From Hyphomonas chukchiensis (GTDB lineage: Bacteria > Pseudomonadota > Alphaproteobacteria > Caulobacterales > Hyphomonadaceae): DNA of 64,000 nt. Of the stretch, positions 52,701-60,360 are shown one piece after another. Both the position numbers and the translations under genes were made by a program. How positions within the stretch are numbered: the first letter of the stretch is position 1; each line of letters opens with the position of its first letter. The stretch is taken from contig NZ_AWFG01000052.1 in NCBI RefSeq assembly GCF_000682695.1, positions 124,001-188,000 of the forward strand. The letters run 5' to 3'. The notes under the pieces are model-generated. The model worked only from the letters and a program-made list of their open reading frames with translations. It was not told where the DNA came from and made no database searches.

Positions 52701-52866
52701 TGCGTGAATGGGCGGGCACGTCTGGTCCGTCATGGTCACTTACCGAAAAGCGAAGTAATGACCGGCACTGATCCAGTGCCGGTGAAAGTGCCGCGCGTGC
52801 GCGATAGGCGAGTAAACGAAGTGAAGATCACCCTCACGTCCAGCATCCTGCAGCGATTGTTCCCCG
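52701..52866 (+). mobile_element. IS256-family transposase fragment
   Basis: The plus-strand frame gives VNGRARLVRHGHLPKSEVMT, GTDPVPVKVPRVRDRR and ITLTSSIL. This is the conserved N-terminal block of IS256/Mutator transposases (VRHGHLPxRxxxTGxGPVxVxxPRVRDR and FxSxIL). Neither the start nor the DDE catalytic part is present. A 23-base palindrome at 52761-52783 falls within this coding remnant. From 52867 to the TetR stop at 53013 nothing is recognised. Confidence 0.65.
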
Positions 52867-53012
52867 ACAGCGACCTTGACACTTCACGGCATAAAGCGAA
52901 TCCATCACTCTATGGGTCTAAACATTCGTCTGAAAATGGACTGTTTCAAGACAATGTCTGTGACCTGGTAGCGATGTTAAAATATCATCGTCAATGAGGA
53001 CGTGACAAAATC

Positions 53013-53567
53013 TCAGCGACGCTGCCCAATCGCCTTAGCGGCCAAGGTCGAGGCAGCAAGGATCTGCTTTTTTGACGCGCCAGATCTGGCGAGTGCGTGA
53101 AATCCGAGCGCGGATGCCAGAGCGAAAGACGCCAGCGCCTCGTCACCACCACTCAACCTTTTCAGTTTGCGCAACAAATCAGAACGGATGCGCCGGACCT
53201 GCCGGCGCAAGGCCGGGTCGAACTGGGGCGACTGGACGAGCGCCTCGGACAGCATACACCCCCGATTTCCCTGCTTTGCGACAAATGCGCCAACAGCTTC
53301 GAGAAATTCCACAAGCTCGCGTCGCTGGCCAGCCTCGCCCTCAAGCATGTCCAGCCGGGGAAGGAGCGTGAATTCCATATAGCGGCGGAGGGCGTCGAGG
53401 AAGGCGGTCGGCTTGTCCCTGAAGGCGGCATAGAAGCTGCCACGCTGGATGCCGGCAGATTGCTGCAATTTGTCGACGTCGGCGCCATTATAGCCGTGGG
53501 TCCAGAACACGTCGACGAGCGCGTCCAGCGCCAGATCTCTGTCAAAGCTGCGAGGTCTTCCTGCCAT
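53013..53567 (-). CDS. TetR/AcrR family transcriptional regulator
   Basis: The 184-residue protein has the TetR DNA-binding domain (AGRPRSFDRDLALDALVDVFW, with recognition helix IQRGSFYAAFRDK around residues 38-53) and a helical ligand-binding part with LGFHALARSG near the end. This subgroup (GNRGCMLSEAL) often controls small oxidoreductase or efflux genes. It lies upstream of the two AhpD-like genes, all on the minus strand, which suggests that it regulates them; a palindrome in front of the second fits a TetR operator. Confidence 0.92.
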   Translation of the reverse strand: MAGRPRSFDRDLALDALVDVFWTHGYNGADVDKLQQSAGIQRGSFYAAFRDKPTAFLDALRRYMEFTLLPRLDMLEGEAGQRRELVEFLEAVGAFVAKQGNRGCMLSEALVQSPQFDPALRRQVRRIRSDLLRKLKRLSGGDEALASFALASALGFHALARSGASKKQILAASTLAAKAIGQRR

Positions 53568-53656
53568 GCGCCCTAAATGTCGTCTGCAGCAGCCTTCGGC
53601 AAGGGACCGCTGCAGACGTTTCTCACAATTTCCGGATTCTGGCGGCCTCTGCGCCC

Positions 53657-54217
53657 CTAGTCCGCGACAGGGTCGACCCAGGAAAAACGGGCAAAAGCCG
53701 GGTCAACAGGCGTATCGGCTATGTGATTCACATAATTTGACAGGGTCTTCTGGGCGACCCCGAGTAGCACATCCAGCACATGCCGCCTCGCATAACCTGC
53801 CTCAAGGAACGTGCTCACCTGCTGCGTATCCAACACGCCCCGCTGGCGAACAATCGCCAGCGTGAATTGACGCAAGGCCTCCAGTTTGGGGTCATCCAGC
53901 GCATCACCGGCACGCAAAGCATTGATCGTCGCTTCGTCGACCCCTTGCATCATGGCGATTGCGGTATGGGCTGGCACACAATAGTGGCAGGCGTTTTCAA
54001 CATTAATCGTAAGCCAGACCACATTCCGCTCAACCTTGCTCAGGTCTGACCGCTCGAACAATTCATGCAGGTTCTTGTAGGCTTCAAGGTGCTCAGGGCT
54101 TTCGGCCATGACGGCATGCAGGTTGGGGATTCTCCCGAAGGCCTTGGCGGATTCTTTCAGAAGTGGCCTTGCGGCTTCAGGCGCCGTGTCGATGGTATGC
54201 AAATCAAATAATGCCAT
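53657..54217 (-). CDS. Carboxymuconolactone decarboxylase-like (AhpD-fold) protein
   Basis: The 186-residue all-helical protein has the AhpD-type redox motif ENACHYCVPAHT, with C77, C80 and H84 in the C-x2-C-x3-H arrangement. AhpD-like proteins act as thiol peroxidases or electron donors against peroxides. The C-terminal part (KTLSNYVNHIADTPVD) is typical of the subfamily with this CxxC. It is the middle gene of a TetR/AhpD-like/AhpD-like set next to the bufferin cluster; a link to copper or redox stress is inferred from position. Confidence 0.9.
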   Translation of the reverse strand: MALFDLHTIDTAPEAARPLLKESAKAFGRIPNLHAVMAESPEHLEAYKNLHELFERSDLSKVERNVVWLTINVENACHYCVPAHTAIAMMQGVDEATINALRAGDALDDPKLEALRQFTLAIVRQRGVLDTQQVSTFLEAGYARRHVLDVLLGVAQKTLSNYVNHIADTPVDPAFARFSWVDPVAD

Positions 54218-54303
54218 GGGTCTTTCTCCTTGAGGCCCTTCTAGCTGGGTATTCTGTACTGACCGATCAAGAACAGGATAACTGAATTATTCCGAACTGG
54301 CGC

Positions 54304-54861
54304 TCAGGTGATACCTGCATCCCGTCCCCAGGACAGGTACGACCCGCTCCTGCGTCGTTCGATGGCTTCAGGCGACGGGTCGGCATATTCTTCTCCCGGA
54401 AGAATACCCGCGGCATCGACCACCCGGTTCATGAACGCATACAGCCCGCAAACGAGCGCGGCATCGTGTATCGCCTCTTCTGACCAGCCGGCCTTCAGCA
54501 GTCCCGCGACATCGCTACGGCGCACAAGTGACGGAGTCAGGGCGAGCTTTTCGAGGAACCGGAGCAATTTCAGGAATCGGGCTGGAAGCGGGGCCTCGTC
54601 AAATCGCTCAAACAACATGTCGACCAGTGCCGGATCAACATCGAACGCGTGCGCCATGAGCTTGTGTGCGCCATAGCAGAACTTGCACTGATTAAGGCCT
54701 GAGACCCAGGCTGCTATCAGCTCCCGTTCGCCAATTGACAGCTCGCTATCGCTTCGCAGGACAGCGTCGTGGAACGCGAGCAGTGGCTCGACGCCCCTTG
54801 GGAATCGTTTGAACAGGTCGCTCAGATGCGCGCGGTCCGGAAGGCTCGGATAATAGCTCAT
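54304..54861 (-). CDS. Peroxidase-related AhpD-fold protein
   Basis: A 185-residue protein starting at MSYYPSLPDRAH, after AAAGGAAA. The redox motif is SGLNQCKFCYGAHKLMAH, with C59, C62 and H66. It fits the uncharacterised peroxidase-related subgroup of the AhpD/CMD family rather than classic carboxymuconolactone decarboxylase. It is divergent from the bufferin precursor gene; a perfect 14-base palindrome lies 77 bases upstream of its start, probably an operator for the nearby TetR protein. Confidence 0.88.
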   Translation of the reverse strand: MSYYPSLPDRAHLSDLFKRFPRGVEPLLAFHDAVLRSDSELSIGERELIAAWVSGLNQCKFCYGAHKLMAHAFDVDPALVDMLFERFDEAPLPARFLKLLRFLEKLALTPSLVRRSDVAGLLKAGWSEEAIHDAALVCGLYAFMNRVVDAAGILPGEEYADPSPEAIERRRSGSYLSWGRDAGIT

Positions 54862-54937
54862 GTCGGATTTCCTTTCACGGCGAGTGGTACAGCATTGCAT
54901 ATAAGCGAGGATTGTCAGTCCCCGCATAAGAAATAGT

Positions 54938-54951
54938 GGACTGAACAGTCC
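54938..54951. promoter_or_regulatory. Palindromic operator candidate between divergent genes
   Basis: GGACTGAACAGTCC is an inverted repeat with 6-base arms and a 2-base centre. It lies 77 bases before the AhpD-like gene (minus) and 122 bases before the bufferin precursor gene (plus). The size and symmetry fit a TetR-type operator, and a TetR gene stands 1.4 kb away in the same group. A weaker related pattern (TGTACTGACCGATCA) lies in the gap at 54262-54285. Confidence 0.45.
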
Positions 54952-55072
54952 GGAATGCCGGATCGTTGATCCTTCCGCACGCTTTCGTGAGTTTCAGTTC
55001 AATAGGGCTTCACGTATTCAGACCCTGCGCCGCCAAACTTGCGGAGCTGATTTCAACCTGGAGACTAGACAT

Positions 55073-55444
55073 ATGTCGCACACAACGTTCATTGCAAAAT
55101 CCCTGATCGCTGGCCTTGCACTCGCCGCAGCCGCTGGCGCCGCAAACGCGAAGCCAAACGCTCAACTTACCCTGGCCGACAATGCGCCCGCGGACGTTCA
55201 GTCCGCCTTCACGGCATGGCAGGCTGGTGAGCGAATCGAAGGCCGCAAGGACAAATGTTACGGTATTGCCCTTGCTGGCGAGAACGATTGCAAGGCCGGC
55301 AAAGGAACAAGCTGCGAAGGCACATCCACCGTCGACTTCCAGGGAAATGCCTGGACGTTCGCGCCCAAAGGCTCCTGCGACTTCATCGTCTCGCCCGAAG
55401 GTCCTGCTGCGTTGAACGAACTGGATCGTAATACACCGGCCTGA
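55073..55444 (+). CDS. bufA: Bufferin-type RiPP precursor (DUF2282)
   Basis: The 123-residue protein has a Sec signal peptide (about residues 1-26, ending in AGAANA) and the DUF2282 core. The core has four conserved cysteines: C62 in [15 protein letters not shown]73, C81 in [15 protein letters not shown] and C102 in PKGSCDF. DUF2282 proteins are now known in Caulobacter as bufferins, exported peptides whose cysteines are converted by an MNIO enzyme to thiooxazole groups that bind copper. The ATG has CTGGAG eight bases upstream. The MNIO enzyme and its partner follow directly, so this is the precursor of the cluster. Copper binding here is inferred from the family. Confidence 0.93.
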   Translation: MSHTTFIAKSLIAGLALAAAAGAANAKPNAQLTLADNAPADVQSAFTAWQAGERIEGRKDKCYGIALAGENDCKAGKGTSCEGTSTVDFQGNAWTFAPKGSCDFIVSPEGPAALNELDRNTPA

Positions 55445-55480
55445 TCCCAGCCCGGCAACAGAGTTCCTCGGATCACAGTC

Positions 55481-56338
55481 ATGCAACTTCCACCGTCCCC
55501 CCCGTCCACTGCGGGTCTCGGGCTAAAACCGGAGCACTTTGCTCCGGCGCTCGAGACCGAAGTTGAAGGATTGTGGTTCGAGGTTCACCCTGAAAACTAT
55601 ATGGTCCAAGGCGGCCCACGCCTGGCCTGGCTGACTGCTATCCGCGAAAAGCGCCAGCTCAGCTTTCACGGCGTCGGCGCGTCTCTCGGCGGACTGGATC
55701 CATTCGACAGGCAGCACACCCATGATCTACGTTTATTGATCGAGCGGTTCGATCCGTTTCAGGTGTCCGAGCACGCAACGTTCTCCGCGCACAAGACGCG
55801 CTACCATGCAGATCTGCTGCCGCTTCCCCGTACACAGGAAGCGCTGATACATCTTGCAGACCGGGTCGATGCTTTCCAGGCCTTGATCGGTCGGCGAATT
55901 CTGATCGAAAACCCCACCAACTACCTGCCGTTCGCCTGCGAGCTCGACGAACCTGAATTTCTTGTGGAAGTCGCCCGCCGATCCGGATGCGGTCTCCTGA
56001 TGGACATCAATAATATCTGGGTGAGTGCAAATAATGTCGGCGTGGACCCTTATGCTTATGTTCGCGCAATCCCTGGCGAGCTCGTCGGCGAGATTCACGT
56101 TGCAGGGCACTCGCAAGACCCTGGGCTTGGCGCCAAATTTCTGATCGACAGTCATGACGCGCCCGTCAGTGAGGGCGTGTGGCACCTTTTGGCCGTTGCG
56201 CTTCACGCATGGGGGGCCAGGCCGGTCCTCGTTGAACGTGATGGCAATATCCCACCGTTTGACGACTTGCTTGCCGAATTTCACCACGCCACGCGGATAC
56301 TGACAGCTTCACAAGAGGCGGCACACGATGCGGCTTGA
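55481..56338 (+). CDS. bufB: MNIO family RiPP-modifying enzyme (DUF692)
   Basis: The 285-residue TIM-barrel protein of DUF692, the multinuclear non-haem iron oxidase family. Candidate iron ligands are in LSFHGVGASLGG (H63), SEHATFS (H98), IENPTNY (E143), LLMDINNIW (D175), GEIHVAGH (H206, H210), SHDAPV and LVERDGNIP (E252). It should modify cysteines of the DUF2282 precursor in the cytoplasm before export. It starts 36 bases after the precursor gene and overlaps bufC by 11 bases, which indicates tight coupling. Confidence 0.95.
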   Translation: MQLPPSPPSTAGLGLKPEHFAPALETEVEGLWFEVHPENYMVQGGPRLAWLTAIREKRQLSFHGVGASLGGLDPFDRQHTHDLRLLIERFDPFQVSEHATFSAHKTRYHADLLPLPRTQEALIHLADRVDAFQALIGRRILIENPTNYLPFACELDEPEFLVEVARRSGCGLLMDINNIWVSANNVGVDPYAYVRAIPGELVGEIHVAGHSQDPGLGAKFLIDSHDAPVSEGVWHLLAVALHAWGARPVLVERDGNIPPFDDLLAEFHHATRILTASQEAAHDAA

Positions 56339-57143
56339 GCAGCATATCGAAGCCATGTCGTCCTTCGCTGCTGGCCGCGCCGGCGCCGCTGCGCTTACCC
56401 CTTTGATGGACTCCAGAGCGCACCCGGGCCAGCGCGCGCAAGTCTATCGCAATTCTGGCATCCTCGCCTGCGTTGAGGCCCTCAGGTCCAACAATCTACG
56501 ACTGGCAGCCGTCATGGGCGACGCGTTTTTCAGTGCCCTGGCACGGGCCTATGCCGATGCGGAACCGCCCTCGACCCGGAGTCTGGTCGGATACGGTGTG
56601 TCGCTCGCTCATTTTATCGCCGCAGCTGAATCTGAACATGGACTGCCCTGGCTCGCAGATATCGCCCGGCTGGACCGGGGTTGGCTCAATGCCCACCTCG
56701 CACCAGATGCAGACCCGCTGGCACCGGGCGCGCTTGCCGAGATCGATGGCTCGACCCTGATGGTATCCACCCTGACCATGCATCCGAGCCTTAATATTAT
56801 CGACATCGAATGGGCGGTGGCATCCCTTTGGACAGACCTGAAATCAGGCGAGCTTCCGAACCGCCAGATGCACCTGGCGTGCCGATCTGAACACGTTCTT
56901 TTCTGGCGTCCCGAAGGAGAGGTCAGGATGCGCGTTCTTCATCCCGGAGAACACGCGTTTCTCAGTTCGGCCATGTCCCAATCGCCACTTGGGGATGCAT
57001 GTGAAGCCGCCCTGGCTGCCGAGCCGTCTATTGATCTTTCGCATCTCATTGCCGGCGCCGTCTCGTCGGGATTGTTCATCACCATCGCTCAACAAGGGGG
57101 AGCTAATCATGATACTCATTCAGAGGCTGCAGGCTGGTTATAG
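56328..57143 (+). CDS. bufC: MNIO partner protein (DUF2063)
   Basis: The 271-residue protein starts inside the end of bufB. Its N-terminal part (about residues 1-100) has the DUF2063 helical pattern RAQVYRNSGILACVEALRSN and AVMGDAFFSALARAYADAEPPSTRSL, which in characterised systems binds the precursor leader and delivers it to the MNIO enzyme. The C-terminal half is a mixed alpha/beta domain (VLFWRPEGEVRMRVLHPGEH). The end overlaps the DoxX gene by 35 bases, a long overlap that is unusual but supported by the strong ribosome site of doxX. Confidence 0.92.
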   Translation: MRLEQHIEAMSSFAAGRAGAAALTPLMDSRAHPGQRAQVYRNSGILACVEALRSNNLRLAAVMGDAFFSALARAYADAEPPSTRSLVGYGVSLAHFIAAAESEHGLPWLADIARLDRGWLNAHLAPDADPLAPGALAEIDGSTLMVSTLTMHPSLNIIDIEWAVASLWTDLKSGELPNRQMHLACRSEHVLFWRPEGEVRMRVLHPGEHAFLSSAMSQSPLGDACEAALAAEPSIDLSHLIAGAVSSGLFITIAQQGGANHDTHSEAAGWL

Positions 57144-57642
57144 CTGGCTTACCAGCAAGGCCAACATGCTGGAACCGTTTGCGCTACTTATCGCGCGCCT
57201 GGCCGTGGCCCGGGTATTTTTCATGTCAGGGCTTACAAAATGGAATGGCTTCCTGTCATTCAACCCTGACAAATACGACCTCTTCCTGTTCGAATTCTTC
57301 TGCCCGGAAGATAAGCGCGCTGGCGCCCTCGTGCTGTGCACAGACCAGGCGGCGGGCACATACGCACCGACAACACAATGGATTGTCGAGCGCTTCGCCA
57401 ACATGGCCGGTATCATGGAAATCCTTCTGCCGATCCTTCTTGTCCTCGGACTGACGTCAAGACTGGCGGCCGCCGGACTGCTCACGATGACCCTGGTGAT
57501 CGAACGCCTTGTCTTCCCGGATGCCGATAGCTGGTGGGGTAGTCACGTCTGGTGGGCGGCCATCCTGTTTGTGATCGTCGCCCGTGGTCCCGGCCGATTC
57601 TCTCTTGACCGACTATTCAAGCTCGAATCCTCGAGAACGTGA
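57109..57642 (+). CDS. DoxX family membrane protein
   Basis: A 177-residue protein with four membrane helices and the DoxX pattern LLIARLAVARVFFMSGLTKW near the N-terminus and EILLPILLVLGLTSRLAAAGLL in the middle. The ATG is chosen because AAGGGGGAG stands just upstream. DoxX proteins are common last genes of bufferin-type operons; they may pass electrons or help oxygen or thiol chemistry in the membrane, but the role is not settled. Its stop overlaps the next gene by GTGA. Confidence 0.93.
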   Translation: MILIQRLQAGYSWLTSKANMLEPFALLIARLAVARVFFMSGLTKWNGFLSFNPDKYDLFLFEFFCPEDKRAGALVLCTDQAAGTYAPTTQWIVERFANMAGIMEILLPILLVLGLTSRLAAAGLLTMTLVIERLVFPDADSWWGSHVWWAAILFVIVARGPGRFSLDRLFKLESSRT

Positions 57643-59294
57643 GAGCCTTGGGGGCCAGCATGTTTCGATCCACCCCAAAATGGTTCTGGCTTGGCTGTGG
57701 CGCACTGGGGATCGGTACAGTCCTGGTCGTCCTCCTCAGCTCAGGCTGGCTCGGTTTTCGCCTCGTGCAACTTGAGTGGAAAACGCAAGGCAGCACAGAC
57801 CTCAGATTTGTATCCGTTGATCTGGCGTTCGAGAACCAGTCAGACATCCAGGCAAAGTCGGGATCCCTGCCCTTCATGGCGGGCGTGGTCATCGATACTG
57901 ATCGTGATATCTACGACGAGGTGTTCCTGGGAGGAGGCCGTGATCAACCGGATGCACTTTTCAGCTACAGCGCCTTGCTCGGGAGGTTTGTAAATCAGAG
58001 CGCAGATCATGATCTCTCAAAACCTTCAAGCGATGCAACAATGGGCGGCGTCTCCGTCGACGTCGACCGGGATGGATGGACCGATTTGATTCTTGCCCGC
58101 GAGAGCGGCGTCTGGTTGTATCTCAACTCCAGTGGCAGACTCGGTGATGGAAGAACCATTTTCAAGCCGGAAGCCGGCACCACCGCTCTTTCGGTGACAC
58201 CTGGAGACGTCAATGCCGATGGGCATGTCGATCTCTACGTTTCCGGCTATATCAGCAATGATCGCGTCGAGGGTCAGACCATCTTCACGCGCCCTTACGG
58301 AGGCTACAGTTATCTGTTGCTGGGGGATGCGGCAGGCGACTTCACCGACGCAACGGAATTGTGGGGCCTACGCCGCCAGCACAACACGTTCACGGCCGTC
58401 CTGGCCGATATCGATGATGATGGTGACCCAGACCTGGTCGTTGCCCAGGACACAGGACATGTCGAAATCTGGAGAAACAACGACGCGCCGCCTTTCGAGC
58501 GGCTCGAAAGCCCATCCGTGAATTCCTATCCAATGGGGATCGCAGCAGGCGATTTTACCGGTGACGGCGCCCTCGATTTCTATTTCTCGAATGTCGGGAA
58601 CACTCTGCCGTCCTCGCTTCTGCGCGGTGACTTGCCGAAATCAGCGCCATTCAATTCCAACTACATGCTGTTTGTCGGCAACGACCAGGGAGGCTTCAGC
58701 GACCATGCCGCTGAAATGAACGCCGCACGGTTGGGTTTCGGCTGGGGTGTGGTTGCGGCTGATTTCAATCTCGATGGCTGGGAAGACATCGCCGTCGCCC
58801 AGAATTACGCCAAGTTCGGACAACCGGCACTGATCCACCGCTATGCCGGAAAGATTCTGCAAAATACCCGGGGGCGCAAATTCAACCCGGTAGAGAAGCG
58901 CGCAGGCGTGGCCAATCGGCTATTTGCTATTTCCCCACTGGTCGGTGACTTTAACGGCGACGGCCTGCCCGATCTAATCTGGGCCAATCTCAAGGGGCCG
59001 GCCAGGGCTTTCCTCAATGCAACGCCCGACCGGCATGGTATACGCATTCGGCTCGACGACTCGGTTTCAGCCTATTCGGCCCGTATTGAGGTTCTTGTCG
59101 ATGGTCGAACACTTGTCCGCCAGGCGGTACCGGCTCAGGGACTGTGTTCCGATAGCACGGCGGATATTTTCATCGGACTGGGCGATGCCGCGACCGCCGG
59201 GAGAATTACCCTCCGGTTTCCGGATGGCGAGGTACGCTCAGCAGAGCAAGTCGCGGCCAACACCGTCCTGGACTGGCGGGTCGATGCGCCATGA
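57639..59294 (+). CDS. FG-GAP repeat / ASPIC-UnbV-type secreted protein
   Basis: A protein of about 551 residues with an N-terminal membrane anchor or uncleaved signal (WFWLGCGALGIGTVLVVLL). It carries at least five FG-GAP/VCBS-type calcium loops of the form DxDxDGxxDL: DVDRDGWTDLI, DVNADGHVDLY, DIDDDGDPDLV, DFTGDGALDFY, DFNLDGWEDIA, DFNGDGLPDLI. The tail (RIEVLVDGRTLVRQ and RITLRFPDGEVRSAE) matches the ASPIC/UnbV domain of CRTAC1-like proteins. It probably forms a beta-propeller in the periplasm or on the surface. The GTG overlaps the doxX stop by four bases; an ATG at 57660 is the alternative start. Its link to bufferin function is new to me. Confidence 0.85.
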   Translation: MRALGASMFRSTPKWFWLGCGALGIGTVLVVLLSSGWLGFRLVQLEWKTQGSTDLRFVSVDLAFENQSDIQAKSGSLPFMAGVVIDTDRDIYDEVFLGGGRDQPDALFSYSALLGRFVNQSADHDLSKPSSDATMGGVSVDVDRDGWTDLILARESGVWLYLNSSGRLGDGRTIFKPEAGTTALSVTPGDVNADGHVDLYVSGYISNDRVEGQTIFTRPYGGYSYLLLGDAAGDFTDATELWGLRRQHNTFTAVLADIDDDGDPDLVVAQDTGHVEIWRNNDAPPFERLESPSVNSYPMGIAAGDFTGDGALDFYFSNVGNTLPSSLLRGDLPKSAPFNSNYMLFVGNDQGGFSDHAAEMNAARLGFGWGVVAADFNLDGWEDIAVAQNYAKFGQPALIHRYAGKILQNTRGRKFNPVEKRAGVANRLFAISPLVGDFNGDGLPDLIWANLKGPARAFLNATPDRHGIRIRLDDSVSAYSARIEVLVDGRTLVRQAVPAQGLCSDSTADIFIGLGDAATAGRITLRFPDGEVRSAEQVAANTVLDWRVDAP

Positions 59295-59962
59295 CTTGTG
59301 TCGACACCAATCCTCGTCAAAACCTTGTCTGGTTCGGAATTGCCGGCCTTGTCGGCGCCCTGCTGACCGGGATCGGCGAAGGGGTCTTGCAACTTGTCCC
59401 GGGGGGCAATTACACAGACCCGGACTATGGATTTTTTCTGGATGTCAGTCGGGCAAGATTGACGTTTGGGCACTTCCTCAGCGTCTCGGCTGCCCCTCTC
59501 TATCTTGCCGGTTATTGGCACCTCACAGGTCATCTCCTGCCGCAAGCGCCCAAATGGCGTTTTGGAATTTTCGTATGTTGCGCCTGGGCGTTCATTCTCG
59601 CAACGGTCTGGATCGGTCAACGCGCGTTGATTGCTGAAACCGTGCAAGATCTCAGTTCGGACGGAGCCAGCCTGGATCTTCTGGTTCACCAGAGGTTGCT
59701 TCACGAGCCCTTGGTGAATGCACTTCGCTTCGTCATGGCGGCCTTTTCGATTATCTGGATACGGCGCATCCTTTCGGGAAAGACACGCTACCCGCGCTGG
59801 ATGGCATTGTTCAGTCCGGCACTTTTGCTCGCTCTGATTTTTGGCCTATATGCCGCGGCGCCCGTGATCGGATGGCTGGTATTGCCGACGGCCATGAACA
59901 CGTCACACGCCATACTTTTCACATTGTCCCTCCTCACGACGAGCCGGATTGAAGGACAATGA
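59291..59962 (+). CDS. Polytopic membrane protein, possibly DUF6796
   Basis: A 223-residue protein with about six hydrophobic helices (for example FGIAGLVGALLTGIGEGVL, FGIFVCCAWAFILATVWIG, LFSPALLLALIFGLYAAAP). The pattern of GLVGALLTGIGEGVLQ then GHFLSVSAAPLYLAGYWHL recalls the DUF6796 family, which I assign only tentatively. It starts with an ATGA overlap with the FG-GAP gene and ends with an ATGA overlap with the next membrane gene. No enzymatic motif is seen. Confidence 0.72.
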   Translation: MTCVDTNPRQNLVWFGIAGLVGALLTGIGEGVLQLVPGGNYTDPDYGFFLDVSRARLTFGHFLSVSAAPLYLAGYWHLTGHLLPQAPKWRFGIFVCCAWAFILATVWIGQRALIAETVQDLSSDGASLDLLVHQRLLHEPLVNALRFVMAAFSIIWIRRILSGKTRYPRWMALFSPALLLALIFGLYAAAPVIGWLVLPTAMNTSHAILFTLSLLTTSRIEGQ

Positions 59963-60360
59963 CATCGCGGTTGTTTCTGGCCATTGTCGCCATGTTTGGA
60001 CTGATTCCGGCAGCTTTGTTGACGGGAGAACATTTCTCGACGGGTACCGCTTGTCCTCTGATCGGACCGCTACCTGCCTGCCTTCTTGTCTTCGCTGGAT
60101 ATGGTCTCATTTTCTATTCCGCGATGGCATGGGGATGGAAGAGACATTTGGCGTTCCTGGCCGGATGGTTGCCTGTCGCTTTTCTTGCGTTTCTCGCGAC
60201 GGTTCTCGAGATCGCCAACGGGCCCTTCTGTCCACGTGCATTTGGCTTTCTGCCACAGTGTTTCCTCTCCCTGCTGCTATCTGTGCTCATCGGAGCCGTC
60301 TGGGTGACCGGAATTCTGCGTCACCGCAAAGCCCGATACTTCGAAAGGTCAAGAAGATGA
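59959..60360 (+). CDS. Small polytopic membrane protein, family not recognised
   Basis: A 133-residue protein with four helices (FLAIVAMFGLIPAALLTG, CLLVFAGYGLIFYSAMAW, FLAGWLPVAFLAFLATVL and a fourth in CFLSLLLSVLIGAVWVTG). It has four cysteines, three of them (TACPLIGPLPAC, NGPFCPRAFG and PQC) near membrane ends, which could serve redox or metal chemistry, but no family is recognised. ATGA overlaps on both sides show translational coupling. The second reading frame across this stretch is a shadow of the downstream lipoprotein frame. Confidence 0.7.
   Translation: MTSRLFLAIVAMFGLIPAALLTGEHFSTGTACPLIGPLPACLLVFAGYGLIFYSAMAWGWKRHLAFLAGWLPVAFLAFLATVLEIANGPFCPRAFGFLPQCFLSLLLSVLIGAVWVTGILRHRKARYFERSRR

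Noticed and set aside
52761-52783. Perfect 23-base inverted repeat (10-base arms, ATC centre) that looked like a terminator or element end.
   Set aside because: It lies inside the IS256-family coding remnant (MTGTDPVPV), has no T-run on either strand, and is best explained as coding sequence.
59949-60356. N-terminal extension of the lipoprotein hydrolase frame to 59949, giving a 580-residue protein.
   Set aside because: It would overlay the 133-residue membrane gene, lacks a ribosome site, and hides the clear lipoprotein signal at 60357.
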